Positions 1-13,000 of a DNA stretch of 64,000 bases are shown piece after piece. The DNA comes from Saccoglossus kowalevskii (lineage: Eukaryota > Hemichordata > Enteropneusta > Harrimaniidae), in contig NW_003145288.1 in the NCBI RefSeq assembly GCF_000003605.2, positions 31,526 to 95,525 of the forward strand, written 5' to 3'. Within the stretch, counting starts at the first letter, position 1. Each line of letters opens with the position of its first letter. The translations under genes and the position numbers were made by a program. A model generated the notes under the pieces. It saw nothing but the letters and a program-made list of their open reading frames with translations, did no database searches and was not told the DNA's origin.

Positions 1-975
1 TGTCGATTGCGTATCTGGAAACTACTGTTTCGCAAAATTTTACCAGCCTTGCTTCTATCAGTCATAAGCTTTTCGAAAATATCTAGTTTTGTGGACAAGG
101 GAGGTCATCTTGGTTTCCTAATTAACTAATTAAAATACCTGTCAAGTAAACTGTATCTCTACCTTAAGTCAACTTCCATATTGTCCTTCACAGTGAAGCT
201 TAATGCAGCTATATTGTAAATTACACAGAGGTAACATTACAATACATTTCCCTTCACATTCCACTGTATTACATAACAATCTTTGAGCTGAGGCAGTTAT
301 GGTTCTACAACCATCACCAGTTCTCTTGTATATATTTATATATATACTACCCCAGACATTAAACATTCCTTCCATGCACACAATATATTTAAAGATGCAT
401 TCTTGCCAATGAATGATGGCCTTGCGATCAGCGGTCTGTACATAAATGGCAACCTTTTAACCTAGTGTCAATGGTAGTTAAATTAAGATATTAGCATCAT
501 GTAGAGTGGTAATCTGTCTGGTGCGGTGACAGGCCAAACAACACTTAATCCCGCTGTGTTACATTGAACATAAATGACTCAGTTATTACCAGTTGAACGT
601 TACAAATTAATGCATGCTGCGCGTTTCTTGCACCCATCAATGCAAAATATATACAAATTAAAATATTACCGTTTTAAAACAATTTAGACTGGACACTACC
701 GGCAACCTATTGAGCTCTCAGCAAACATAAAATAACATTTCTGCATTAGCGTAGTACAGTTACTGAACTGCACGTTGACTAGAAGTATTAATTTCTCATT
801 ATTTAAGTTTTTAAATTTTACAAAAAAAACCATTTCAAATACATTTGTAATCGAAATGAAGATACATTTAAAAGCTCCATGTTGTTGATATTTTAAATCC
901 CTTAGCAACACGTTTAAAAATTAATTATTTTAATTTTAGTTTATGCAACAGAAACCAGGTTTGCTCAATCTTTCT
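1..975. other. No feature recognised
   Basis: AT-rich sequence with only short chance ORFs. I see no exon, repeat or RNA gene that I can support. Confidence 0.5.
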
Positions 976-1254
976 TTAAAAGGCGGTAGTCGTCGCGCCA
1001 CGCATGCGCGAGATATATGTGTCTCATATAAACCGTGATGTAAACAAAGATGGCGATTTTGACTGTTACGCAGATCAAAAGTTACCAAGATTTAATGGTG
1101 TATTTTTAGGCGATTGGCGGGTATCGAAGGAGTCACCGGCGGTAATTAGTGCAAGTTGCGACCATGGCAAAGCTCTTACTAGTGATTTCCATTAGAAGAA
1201 CGCATTGGATTATGGGAAAATTAATGTTTATCAACACAAACCACCACCTTTTAA
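976..1254. mobile_element. TTAA-flanked palindromic-ended element, 279 bp
   Basis: The left end TTAAAAGGCGGTAGTCG is matched by the inverse of the right end CCACCACCTTTTAA (read inverted, TTAAAAGGTGGTGG). Both ends carry TTAA, which would be the target duplication. The left terminus continues into GTCGTCGCGCC, shared with the element at 41844-41977. There is no transposase reading frame, so it would be a non-autonomous MITE. The superfamily is unresolved; TTAA targets are typical of piggyBac-like elements. Confidence 0.4.
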
Positions 1255-2570
1255 CGCTTTATGAACATATAATTTACTAGAATTGCTAATAAGATTTCTT
1301 TTAACATTATCGATTCCTCTGTCATGTATATATGATCATCGGAAAAGCATAATCACAAGGTTCCTCATTTAATGACTTTCTTTTGTTTCAAATAAACACT
1401 CAGAGGGCGCTGGGTTTCTGATAGTTGCTGACCCAGCAACACAACATTTTTAACCTGTTACATCTAAGAGGAAAAACTGTGACAGTTCACATTTATTAAC
1501 CCCTCATTTGGACATAGCTAACTACTCTGAAAGACTGGTAAATTCAATTTTCTATTTCAACCCCCAAACAACATGTGAGTATATGTCCTCGTAGTTGTTA
1601 TGTTGCAAGTGTAACATAAACACATTTTGTGAATGTAGTGACTATTCCCTTTTGACACCAGATCAAAACAACGTTTAATGATGCTGAAAAGAATCGAGAA
1701 TTGAAAGTAATACAAAAAAACAGTCATTGCACTGTATTTACATAGCCAATGCGTGTGATGTAATCTGACGTTATCTTGTAGAAAAAAGCATTGCTAACAA
1801 CTAAATTCACAAGAATACCCTCAAATAATAGGAAACAAATAGGTGAACTATCCCAATATAGACTGCGTTTTTTTAACAGACAAACTAAATGCTCCCATGT
1901 TGTAATTTAATACTAAATGTTTCAGTATTCAGGTTGTAAAAGCGAAATTAAGTATTTATATTTAACAAAAATGTGTTACTTCCTTTTGGGTACATAGCTG
2001 AATTTTTGTCAGTTGCAAATACAGACATTCTGAGCTCTCTCACATGAATGGTCAATCAACAATACTAGATCAAACCAATAAAATGATAAGTCATGAACAA
2101 TAAAACATATTGCAGTAGGGAAAACGTACCATAAACATATATATTAGTCAAGATATATCACATATAACGTGCACTATAACGCATACATTTCAATAAAACA
2201 AGGCATTGTCAATGACATAGTCCTCGTTTAGTCTTTTAATTTTATTGGAATACGCAGATACAATATCATTATTTTATGCGGGAGTATTTAGCATGAAAAA
2301 ATATGACATATTTTATCGTATTCTGGTTTTGTCAGTCACGGTGACAACTGATGAATAAAATTCTCATATCGTACAGAATTGTATATTCCGAACGTAAATC
2401 AAAACAAAATTTCATGTGTGATCATATCAAGTTTTAATGATATCAGACCAAGCATTCTTGAATGGGTTCATGGGACAAAATGGGCCACTAATCGGTCAAA
2501 AATCATGTCACACGCAACGTAATATTACCGTAATTGGTATAGTACAGGTGTGATGGTTCAAATACCAAAA
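1255..2570. other. No gene recognised
   Basis: AT-rich unassigned DNA. If the LTR at 2571-3012 is a 5' LTR on the minus strand, the sequence just below 2571 would be its leader. A TGGTATTTGAACC stretch there (minus strand, about 2555-2567) could be a primer-binding site. No gag-like coding was seen. Confidence 0.4.
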
Positions 2571-3012
2571 TGGCAACAGTAACAGAAAGACTTCCCTGGC
2601 GGGGATGATAAAATACGAACACGGAGCCAACAGATGAGGTTTCAACTGGTACTGGTATTATTATACTCTGCAAACATCAAGTACAATAACGCGGTAAAAC
2701 TCCACTACTCCAATAACTAGATACTTAAACTCCAATACAATTCAACGAGATCTCCGATCTGAACTCAGTACTGAACAACTCCCCTATATATACCCACACT
2801 GTCTATAAATAGACCATTACATCAGCATACATAATGAGTCTGGAACTTACTACCAATTTCTAGAACGTTCCATTACCTTCTATTGCCTCCTACAGTGTTC
2901 TATTACCTATTCAACCAGTTTCTAAACAAAATCTAGAATATTCCACCCAGACACAGTACGGTTCTAGAACATTCTCAGTGACACGGAAGTGGTACATAAG
3001 TCGTATGCGACA
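2571..3012 (-). mobile_element. Probable LTR of an old Ty3/gypsy-like element
   Basis: Read on the minus strand, the segment starts TGTCGCATAC and ends ACTGTTGCCA, so it has TG...CA termini. It contains a TATATATA box followed about 20 bases later by a TCAGT initiator-like site, and just outside the end a TTTTGGTATTTGAACC stretch that could be a primer-binding site. These parts in this order are those of a retroelement LTR. No partner LTR was found in the window, and the interior is not recognisable, so it is either a solo or an orphaned copy. A host heat-shock-type promoter is the alternative. Confidence 0.45.
2785..2974 (-). promoter_or_regulatory. TATA box with three heat-shock-element-like sites upstream
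   Basis: On the minus strand a TATATATA box (2785-2792) is preceded by two perfect three-unit heat-shock elements of the form TTCnnGAAnnTTC (2858-2870 and 2962-2974). Between them is a GAAnnTTC pair (2936-2943) with a near-match third unit. These inverted 5-bp units are the binding sites of trimeric HSF1. Three sites in under 120 bases, 65-180 bases upstream of a TATA box, is the layout of a heat-inducible promoter. The sites are read directly; inducibility is inferred. Confidence 0.5.
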
Positions 3013-4199
3013 AATCATAAAATGCAAAAATAACCCCAGACAACATTCAGCCCTATCATATTTAGCGTTTGTGCCTCGAAACGTATAAACACTTGTGACA
3101 AAACAAAATGGCCGTTATTCGGTCATTTTGAATCAAAGCGCAAACCAGAACATATATTGAATAATGTATCTCATACATGTCAGCAATTTTATAACTATCA
3201 ACCTAAAACTTGTTCCTTTTTCCCAATTTGAACAGAATTTTTTAAGTAAAAGGAACTATATTTATAAATCTGTAAACACGAAGCCGAAAAATCTCATTTT
3301 CTTCAAACATTTACACAAATCTTAAGAAAATGCGCGTGATCTGATGAAAACAGCAACCCGGCAGATTAGAAGTGTTCTAGTCAGACAGTGTTCGAAGTTG
3401 GTGCCAAGTAATTAGTAGTTACTAATACGCTTACATAAAAACTGTAACGATAAATAAACAACTATGGTGATTACTACTCTGTATATTCCAAAAACTGTGG
3501 CAGATTACAAATTTATGTAAATTTATGTATTTAAATATATTTGTAGTATATCTAATTGAAACTTAGTAATGAGATTTTACAATTTTTTTTTTCAAATGGG
3601 TTCATAAATACAACTTTTCCAGAATTATGTCAAAATCAAGTGTAAATAGATTAAATCTGTATTCGGAATATATTTATAATCCATTCATCTCAACAGTTGA
3701 TGAATGGATGATATTTCCCACGTTGGGAAACGTGTTTGAAATATGTTTAAAATAAAATTGTAGTTTTTGATATTTAAATTTAAATAGGTTTTCTATATGA
3801 TTGAAATAAGTTTCTAGGTTTTTTATTTGTTCATTTCTTTGTTGAATCACAGCGGTTACTGGTTGTCACGGATTTCAGTGTCAGAGTGTAGGAATAAGTC
3901 ACTTTGAAAACGCCCAACTACAGTATTTTTTTAAAACAGGAATTACATGTTACGATCTTAATACGGTTGGCTGAATGTACATAATGGGAAAACTCCAGTA
4001 GGACAATCACATTTACCAGAAAATAATGTCCCATTGCTGGAGCACAGAATCTGTGATTATACAAATGAACCATTAATGTTTTAGTATGTTGAAGGGCAAA
4101 CGCTGGTTGGTTGTTATTGATCTAGTTAATAGTGCAATGTTGGTTAGAAGATAACCATATAAATAACACACTTGCTTTGGTTTTATTTGTGAAACGTTT
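3013..4199. other. No gene recognised
   Basis: AT-rich DNA without a supportable ORF, RNA gene or repeat array. Confidence 0.5.
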
Positions 4200-6290
4200 T
4201 GAATGAAGTCATGCCTCAGCCTTTGGTGACCAGTGGAATTTCTGCTATCAAATATTGGAAAAGCGTTGTTACTAGTACCAGCTAGAACAGTGGATACGAT
4301 TGTTGAACAGCAAGTGTACGTGACAGTAGGTATGTCACAAAGATTTAAAGTCGTCACCTGCGCACGCGCGGAAATTGAGTCCCAAGCGACGATAACAACA
4401 CACGCTAGAAACGCAAAGGCTCATGGGTAGACGCTTGTTTGTAAACAATGACACGCTATGGCCATCTGACGCATGCGCAGGTGACGACTCCCCCGCTTTA
4501 ACACATAGACTTCCGGGATTGTTTCCTATCCAGGACTCTTCTGCTGGTTTGAACATAATCTACAGTTTAATATTATCATGTTTCAGTGTGTTGCAAATCT
4601 GAGCAATGAAGATTTGGTACCCGGATGTGTACTAAGAGACAGTCGATGATTTAAATCAGGACAATTTAAATCTGGTATTCAGAAAAAATATGATTTGTCT
4701 ATGCATTGTATCATTTAACTCAGTACCAGACCTAATGGTTCAGAAGTAGTTATACAGCAGAAGAAGACAAAACAGAGCAAAGTGATTTAGAATGCTTGAA
4801 TATGTACATAATGTATATGCGGTGTGCAACGAATGCAGAATGGCATTACAAAGATATCATTTTGTGTTGGCAGTGGTGATTTATTTGAATGTGCCCAGTT
4901 AATGTGTCTTTGTTGTATATTGATGACATTTTGACTTTTGTCCACATAGATGAAAACAAAAATAGTTCTTGCAAACTAGTGAATCTGAAAAAACATTATT
5001 ATCTGCTCATTTGCTTCACAGACTTCAGGCAACCTTTATATTTGTGACAGATGTCAAATTTAACAGCTGCAAGACCATGAAGATGATGTAGTTATAACTA
5101 GCAGAAGCCAACACAGCAAAACATAACATGACAAACTATCCAATAGCTAAGGCATGGATTATTAGCTTCCAAATGAACAGTGTTTTGATTGGGAAATGAC
5201 AGAAATGAAAAGCCCTTGTCGTATATTTAAACAAGAAGTTAAGTTACCACAGAGTTTTAACGAGCTTCTTATGTCTCACATCTCAATTTTAGTATTTACC
5301 AGGATGACACAATCATAATGTGATGGCCTGGGTGGAAAAGGTCAGGAAACAGCATAATCTTGGTGCGTGAAACAGTGTGAATGTAAGCAGGTAGAACAAA
5401 GTTACCCTTAAAACCGAATTCAGAGATGCATAAGAAAGGTGAAATTGCTAGATTCAACCAGGTAAACATACGTTTACCAGAACTATTAACCACAAAACGA
5501 ATGACGACAAGTCACCAACCACTGAACTCCAGACAGAGGATCCGGAATTTCTACAGAATTGGAGTAAACTCCATAAGCCAAGAACATGGGAGGTTCATGC
5601 AAGAATCAAAGAAGCTAAACTGGAACCAACTTCAAAGAGTGGTCCAGGATAATGAAGTGTAGCTATTGTAGCGTCTGTAAGACCAGGCTAGCCATCTAGC
5701 TACAACGCAAATGTATATTCTTACAAGGCTACATAATAATTACTAGCCAATCATAAACAAATACTTGAGAGTTTTATGATAGACAATTATGTAGGACCAA
5801 AGTTAAAGCCATTAATGGTCATTTAGTGATGGACTTTCCCTTACTATTGAACCAAATTTCAGATGGCATGCATAGCACATACGTGTTAACTGCACTGTGT
5901 ATTACCAGTTATTCACATTAGTTACATAGAAGAAAAACAGATGACCATCACATCAACCTTGAACTGGTACACAGGTTTAATGCCAATGAAACAAGACTGC
6001 CAGTTGATCATCTGTTTGGATTAGAATGTCATGATTACAGCGATGTAACATACGTTGATGGTTTGACTACAGGTCATTAAATGAGACTAATGAATTCCTT
6101 TCAGAAGCCATCAACTGACAGTGAGAAAGACAGACAGAATTAGCAAGACACTACAGGCACAGCAAGAACACAACTAAAGCTGCATTAGCACTAAATTAAA
6201 GGGGAAATTGTTCTGTGCATAGTAGATTTTAGACGCATGCCAGTTCTGTTGTTTAGATTCAATCGACAGCGTCTATACTGCTGATTGATT
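4200..6290 (+). mobile_element. Decayed Ty3/gypsy-like pol fossil
   Basis: A reverse-transcriptase catalytic motif, LLYIDDIL, is visible near 4910-4933. About 1.1 kb further on, near 5994-6025, RLPVDHLFGLE matches the FGR.PRLPVD..FG segment typical of Ty3/gypsy integrases. A weaker stretch near 4260-4330 (LLVPARTVDT) resembles the linker region before the reverse transcriptase. The copy is old, broken many times and shorter than a whole pol region; no LTRs can be assigned to it with confidence. A TTAA-flanked MITE sits inside it. The boundaries are approximate. Confidence 0.5.
4345..4501. mobile_element. MITE copy A (TTAA-flanked, about 150 bp)
   Basis: TTAA lies at both ends (4345-4348 and 4498-4501). 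The termini are inverted repeats: GTCGTCACCTGCGCACGCG at the left against CGCATGCGCAGGTGACGAC at the right. The interior AGTCCCAAGCGACGATAACA is shared with the copies at 32312 and 49358. There is no coding capacity. The left end is slightly shortened relative to copy B. It lies inside the gypsy-like fossil, so it inserted later. Confidence 0.75.
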
Positions 6291-7174
6291 GTGTAAGGCA
6301 ATCAACGACTACTACGAACATCATGAATTATGAAGTTGTTAATTAATGGTAATGGAAGTTAATGTCTAAGAAATTGATAATGACGTTCAAAGAGTTCGTA
6401 AATGATGCGGTGTTAACAAACTTACTTTTACATGATAAATAAAACACCTTAATGATCGATCACTATTGAGGGCAACCTGGATATTAACGGGTCACCGATA
6501 TTTGCTAATGAACCAAACTTGGATATATTTCACAACTACGTAAACATATTTTTATCCTCTTATACAACTCCCTAATATATTACTTAATGCCTAGAAATCT
6601 GGGGTAATACATCCCATGCTGCCCCTCTGTTCTAAAAACAACACTAGAACACTGGACAATTTTTCAGTCTGAAAGTCACAAACCTGTTTATTTGTCAGTA
6701 ATAACTATTTTGTACAATATATTAACAACTGTTTGGACCCATTGTCCAATTATTATCAAATTATTGATAAGTCACATAAATTACATTTACGTTAGGGAAA
6801 CAGCACTAGAATTTGTTTAATCCAGAGTGACAGCCAAGTTGATCTTTAGTGGACGTGTTCATTATTAGTCATTATTAGCACATATCATGTGTGTTTTCAT
6901 GTATTAAAAATCGTTTTATACTTCACATTCAACATAATAAATTATTTTCATTTAGGCCAGACTTTTTTTATTCCTTGTTTCTCGAGTTTTTATAAGGCAA
7001 CTTTTTTGAGGAGGGCGGAAAAAAATAAAATTAATTCTTTTTTTTCCATTAGATTTGTATGATTCTCAAAGAATTGTAAGTGAGATCATTGATCGGAGAG
7101 AAGAAATGAAATAAAATGTTATTCCATGTATAACCTTGTTTCTCGTCAGTGTGAGACTTCGGTACTTTGATCAC
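6291..7174. other. No gene recognised
   Basis: AT-rich flank of the LTR element that follows; no supportable coding or repeat feature. Confidence 0.45.
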
Positions 7175-7179
7175 AATAC

Positions 7180-7839
7180 TATGATGAATTTGTTTTCGCG
7201 TATCTGTTGACCGACTTATTTAGTTGATTATTAGCGAATGGCTGTGTTATATCTGTCATCGTTTAGGCAGGCGAGATCCTGGACGGAACTTGGCTCAGTG
7301 ATTTGGAACTAATTACGAGATAACCGTCGCTATTCGGACTACTATTTCTGACAGTTGGTATTCGTAGTTATTAATGTAGTGAACGATTAATCAAAAGATA
7401 TGACGTATCCAGTACTTAGTGTGATTGGCTTTATGATTGAAGGTTACGCCTTAGAGTCTTTATACTGCTTTGTAATTGGTTAGAGTTTTGAAAATGAATA
7501 AAGAGAGTTTTAGTTGGTCTTGGCGAGAACAGCACGATAGACGCAGTCTAGTCCAGTCCTGGAAAGTCTTGGGGCGAGTCTTGACGCAGTCTTGGGCTAG
7601 TCTCGCTCAGCCTTGCGATAGTCTTGGGGACTTTTCCCCAGGGCGCTGTGTCTTATAGAGTGCTCGATTGACCGACTAAGACGAGAGCTGAAACGTATTT
7701 TGTTGTGTGCGTCTATTTGACTGTAGAGCTTAAGTGACTGTCCCGATCCCGTACCTCAAGGGGACGCGATAGAGAGACGAGACGAGATTTCCCCCTGACA
7801 CGTGTGGAGGACCCCAGAGAGAAGAATCTCCCCCCTGAT
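7180..7839 (+). repeat. 5' LTR
   Basis: Begins TATGATGAATTTG and ends CCCCCCTGAT. It carries an AATAAA (about 7497) and an internal cluster of GTCTTGG-type short repeats (7517-7635). The termini are not the usual TG...CA; the short imperfect inverted ends TATGA/TGATA may be the real edges. Confidence 0.7.
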
Positions 7840-9393
7840 ACGTGAGTGGAGATCCCGGGCAGGTGTTTAACACACATTGAGATCCTGTAAAGAAAAGTGA
7901 AATGGCGAAGAGGTGTCTTTCTTGTGAACCGAACTAACTGGCTCGATGGTAGAGACAAAACCGCGCTTGACGACTAACGGCTTTACCTGTATGGCACCGA
8001 TGAACTACGCTAAAGAGATGAAGACTTCAGAGCCCCTTCGGAAGGACGAGTATCGAATAGGACTGAATAATTAAGAATTGAGCGACATTAAAGACAAGAA
8101 GATGATAAAGAGAACGACCCCGGACTAACGCGACGAAAGGAGAAGAAACGCTTCATAGACTTTGATTAGAACTTTTGCTATCTATGTATTGCTTAGAGAA
8201 CCGCTCATTAGACACTGTAAAGGACACTGTAACTCAAGACGTTGAACTCTTCTTTTTTTTCAGAATCCCGACACCATTGTTCAGTATGTAAAGTATTGCT
8301 TGCTTTTCCTATCGTTTTTACTGTTTTTTTTGTGATAATGATATTGTATGTTGTGTAAGCGCCCAGATTCTTGTTTTGAAATGATATTTAGTGACGTGTG
8401 AGGTCCTTTATAACGATTTAAGCGCGCCTCAGTGAACAAGTATTTGCAACACAGTGTTTTGAGTTTTGTGAAGTTTTATGGTGTTTTAATGAGTTTATGA
8501 TTACGGAATATGATGGGGAAAGTAATGCCCCAAAGAGTTTTTCAGAGTTTTGAGATTTGTCGATGTACAGAGATATCGACGTTTTAAGAGTTGTTTTTGT
8601 TTTGTTTACGTGTTGTTTCCGGAATACTTCTGACGCTTTTTGAGTTGATAGCACCTTTGTAACGTTTTTTTGATGTCGTTTTGGAATGAGAGGTGGTGCG
8701 CTTATATACGTATTGTTTGATAACGCAAGCTTTTGTTCATGATTGACAGGATTATATGTAACTTAGTAGTGTTTATCGTTTTACTTTCCCGTCTTTTTTG
8801 CCAGAGGAGTAATGTGTTATGAAAGCGACATTGTCTTTGCATTCCGTTTCCACGTCGTATGACTTTTGTTTAGATTAACGACTTGTGAGTTCAGTTGAAG
8901 TTTATAAGCGTATATGACAGGAGTTTGATTAATAGCTTTTTTATTCAAGTTTATTAGTTACCGCTTTGCAATGCTTTAACCGAGAGATGCATCCCTGGTA
9001 ATCACGTGATCATGCTGTTGACTGCAGCAATTGGCTGATCGCTTGGTTACACTGCCACGCCTTAGTTTTTTTGACCTTTTGATATAAAGTTTGTAACCTT
9101 AGTAACGACAGTCAGTGCAGCGAAGGGTTATCCTCGGCGGACTGTTTGAGAAAAGCGAGTCGATTGGTAGCCTTTCCCTTGTTTTTCGATTTATAACCGT
9201 TGATATTTGTGACTTTATAATCATTGTATTTAGACTTTATAATCATTGTACTTAATTAGTGTGTTTTACTCTTTTGATTTATACCTTTTTCTTAGTATTG
9301 TATTTAACCCGTATGACGATGAGTAGAGGACGGTATCTTTGATTTATGAACGTGTTATGCCGGGAGGCATCGCTCAGTTTGAGTGAAGGAATG

Positions 9394-10045
9394 TATGATG
9401 AATTTGTTTTCGCGTATCTGTTGACCGACTTATTTAGTTGATTATTAGCGAATGGCTGTGTTATGTCTGTCATCGTTTAGGCAGGCGAGGTCCTGGACGG
9501 AACTTGGCTCAGTGATTTGGAACTAATTACCAGATAACCGTCGCTATTCGGACTACTATTTCTGACAGTTGGTATTCGTAGTTATTAATGTAGTGAAAGA
9601 TTAATCAAAAGATATGACGTACTTAGTGTGATTGGCTGTATGATTGAAGGTTACGCCTTAGAGTCTTTATACTGCTTTGTAATTGGTTAGAGTTTTGAAA
9701 ATGAATAAAGAGAGTTTTAGTTGGTCTTGGCGAGTACATCACGATAGACGAAGTCTAGTCCAGTCCTGGAGAGTTTTGGGGCGAGTCTTGACGCAGTCTT
9801 GGGCTACTCGTGCTTAGCCTTGCGATAGTCTTGGGGACTTTTCCCCAGGGCGCTGTGTCTTATAGAGTGCTCGATTGACCGACTAAGACGAGAGCTGAAA
9901 CGTATTTTGTTGTGTGCGTCTATTTGACTGTAGAGCTTAAGTGACTGTTCCGATCCCGTACCTCAAGGGCACGCGATAGAGTGACGAGACGAGATTTCCC
10001 CCTGACACGTGTGGAGGACCCCAGAGAGAAGAATCCCCCCCTGAT
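9394..10045 (+). repeat. 3' LTR
   Basis: A near-identical copy of 7180-7839, with the same start and end. Immediately after it comes AATAC, matching the bases just before the 5' LTR. Similarity between the copies begins and ends sharply at these points. Confidence 0.7.
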
Positions 10046-10050
10046 AATAC

Positions 10051-13000
10051 TCAAACGAAAATGCAACTTGGATTTGTTATGCGGAGGACGGTAAAAAATG
10101 AAGATAAAAATAATATTTTTTTATCATTTTTTTGCGCTTACAAGTCGGCGGGCGCGAGAAATCACGCTGAAATAAAATGTTATTTTTATTTCATTTTTGG
10201 CTCCTGTTCATTCGGCGGGTTCGCGAAACAAGGGATAATAAATGTCTTATTGGGTGCATGTAAGAAACGAAAATTTGAAGAGAAAAAAAGTCACGGAAGA
10301 AGTTCTCATCAAGTTTTTAGTTTACAAGCATAAATCTTGGAAATACCTATGATTCTCTGCATTATATTGCATGTTAACACTATATTATGAATTGTTGTTG
10401 ACATTTAAACGTACTGCATGTATAAAACAGTATTGACTGATTTGATAAGTTGTTGTTGATTCAGCAAGTGCTGAAGCTTATTTGTAGCGAGATGCCATGG
10501 CAATGAATGACGTCAATTCATTCTTCAGGGGGTATTACGGTGAAGGATATTAATTTAAAGCTGTGGCATGTGTACTACGTGAATAACACGTGATTACTCT
10601 TAATCGATTACCACATTAGCATAATGTTTGAAATTGAGGCACTTGTCATGACTGACTCGATAATTGCATGGTATGAACGTACAATGATCACATGTATTAT
10701 AATAGTCGTTTTTTACAAGTATTTGGACATATATTTAATAAAAATGTGTAGATTGTTTTTAGAAGTTGCACAAATTAAACTTATGATATAGGTAAATTCA
10801 CCATAAAAGCAAATAATCGCTGAGATCTCTCTGAAAGCTCGAAAAGCACGTTACTTGTTTTAACCCCTTGCTCTATTTTCTTAAATCAATCTCTTTCACT
10901 GTTACCCCGATTTCCTTAACTAAGCATGGTAATTTAAACAGTAAACGGATGAAGGGGTAAAGTGGAGCACTATTTGAGGGGCGAAGACACGTTTTTGTAA
11001 TTCTCTCGCTTTCAGCGAAATCTCGGCAAGTATCTGCGTATACGTCTGTTTATTGTCAAACATCTAGACTACATTTAACACAGTGAACCAAAACCCGGTG
11101 CGAAAATTTTATTTTCCACAATTACGTCTATAAAAAACATACAAACATAACAGGATTCGGAAGTTCTCATCGCTAGCTTGCTCCAGCGGTTTGGGGTAGT
11201 CTGTTTGGTAAATCAGTCATACAGAATTACTATTAGCATGGCAAAACAACACAATTTGATGATGGCGTCACACAAACAAAATGATGGCTGGAACAAGACA
11301 AATGATTATAGCAAACACTCGCTTCAGTCATCATAAAACTAGAGAATGAAACTGTCAAGATCGCCCACGTGTACAATCATTATTATATCCCCTCAATGTG
11401 GACTATTATTTGTTGCACGGGATATGTATTTTCATGTTTTCAAAATAAGGCAGTATCATTACGTTTTTTGACATTTTTTGTCAGACCTTACTACCACATA
11501 CTTCGGCGTTCGCCTAGATCCGCTCCATGCATGCACATTCCACGAGGCCGTGAAGTACACCGCATTCCATTCGATATGTGTCATTTAAAGGTAATAGATT
11601 CAATTTACAATGCGTGTTGTTAATTCTTGAAAATCGTACATATACCGGCGGCTCCACAAATAATCATATCGCAAATATGTGTTTATCAACAGCGATCGTA
11701 CATACGCACGAGGAAGACGCCCCACGGAGACACAAATTGCATCCCCGAGTTAGTGTTTGCATTTTAAAAGCCGCGAAACGAATATGAAAAAAACATTGGT
11801 GACCATATAATATGAAATTGATTAAACACATATAATATTTTTTTAAATTCACTCGTTTAATAATTTGTATATCGTGGGGGTCAATTATGTGATACCTCCA
11901 TCCCTGTGTATATCAAGTATATAATCCCTTTGTATTGAAAATATATTTGGAAACTGTAACACAATGAAATGATTCGCATCTATAGCATTTTCTACATGGG
12001 GTGGGGGTGGGGGTGGCGCAGTGTGGTGGCATAATTAAATCCTGCTTTGATTTATGCTCAATTGACTAACTATGCAATCAGGCTAAGTGGTTCAAACAAC
12101 AGTCCTTGTTACATTACACATTACGATCTCTGTGCCTTTTTTTTATTATTATTCAATATTTTTTTTAATTAAAAAGAAAGGGTCATATGTCATCGCACCT
12201 TAACCAGACTTTAAAATGCGTCAATAAAATATTACGGGTTTCACTTACAACATATCTCAGATGGAAACCTTTCTACATCCATACATTATTTATCACTTAA
12301 TCAGTATAATGTACCGCGTATTCTTGCTATTGTACGTATACGTACATACCGTCACAAGTGGTGATTAATTTTCATCCAGTTTCGAACTAGAAAAAATATT
12401 GCAGTAAATTAAAAAAAAGTTCCATTTTTAATTTCGTATTTTTTGCCTGATTAAATTATTTGAATGTGCCGAGATCAAATAGAATGTCAAACGTTCTGAA
12501 AGTCGCTGGTATCTGTGAGATGATATATGTTATCCGTAATAAAAACAATGCTAAGCGGCATAGTTTGTTCTCACCCCGAAAAAGTACTTTTGAGGTGCAA
12601 ATGACCTCGTGAGAATTTTACGGATTACTAGGTAGGAAAAAAGTGTTTTAACAGTGATATCAGACTAATGTCAGTGCTGCCGCCCATGGGAATAAACCAT
12701 TTTCCGTTGTGAGATCCCGCGTTAAGCGTGAAATCGAACTTAAAACAGGAAAACCAAACATCGCATGGGATTTGACAAACGTGAAATATTTTTTTCGGTA
12801 TTTACACGCTTGATTATGTGCTGTAAACATTTGATGATAGTCAATAATTATGACGTAACGGAATATCAACGCTATTTCCTCTTCTGAAAGTTAAGAATTT
12901 CGACAATAAAATATAGAATAAGAGATTCAATTTCAAAATCATCATTCGATTTTTGCGTATTACGCGATATGTCGCAGTGAACGGAAAACATATCCTCAAA

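Larger units (their letters stand above)
7180..10045 (+). mobile_element. Compact LTR element, apparently non-autonomous
   Basis: Two direct repeats of about 655 bases (7180-7839 and 9394-10045) bracket a 1.55-kb interior. The pair is flanked by the same 5-base sequence AATAC (7175-7179 and 10046-10050), the expected target duplication of an LTR-element integrase. By eye the repeats are about 97% identical, so the insertion is young. The interior shows no gag, protease, reverse transcriptase or integrase similarity. That suggests a TRIM/LARD-type element mobilised in trans. A possible primer-binding site (TGGAGATCCCGGG) follows the first LTR within a few bases, and a purine-rich GAGTGAAGGAA precedes the second. 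Orientation is inferred from these and from the AATAAA in the LTR. Confidence 0.7.

Noticed and set aside
2475-3130. Similar ACAAAATGG..(C)GGTCA segments on either side of the probable LTR
   Set aside because: The similarity is short and imperfect and does not abut the LTR ends, so it cannot be called a target duplication.
10061-10333. 90-codon ORF directly after the 3' LTR
   Set aside because: Composed largely of AT hairpins and simple sequence, with no family resemblance. It lies outside the element.
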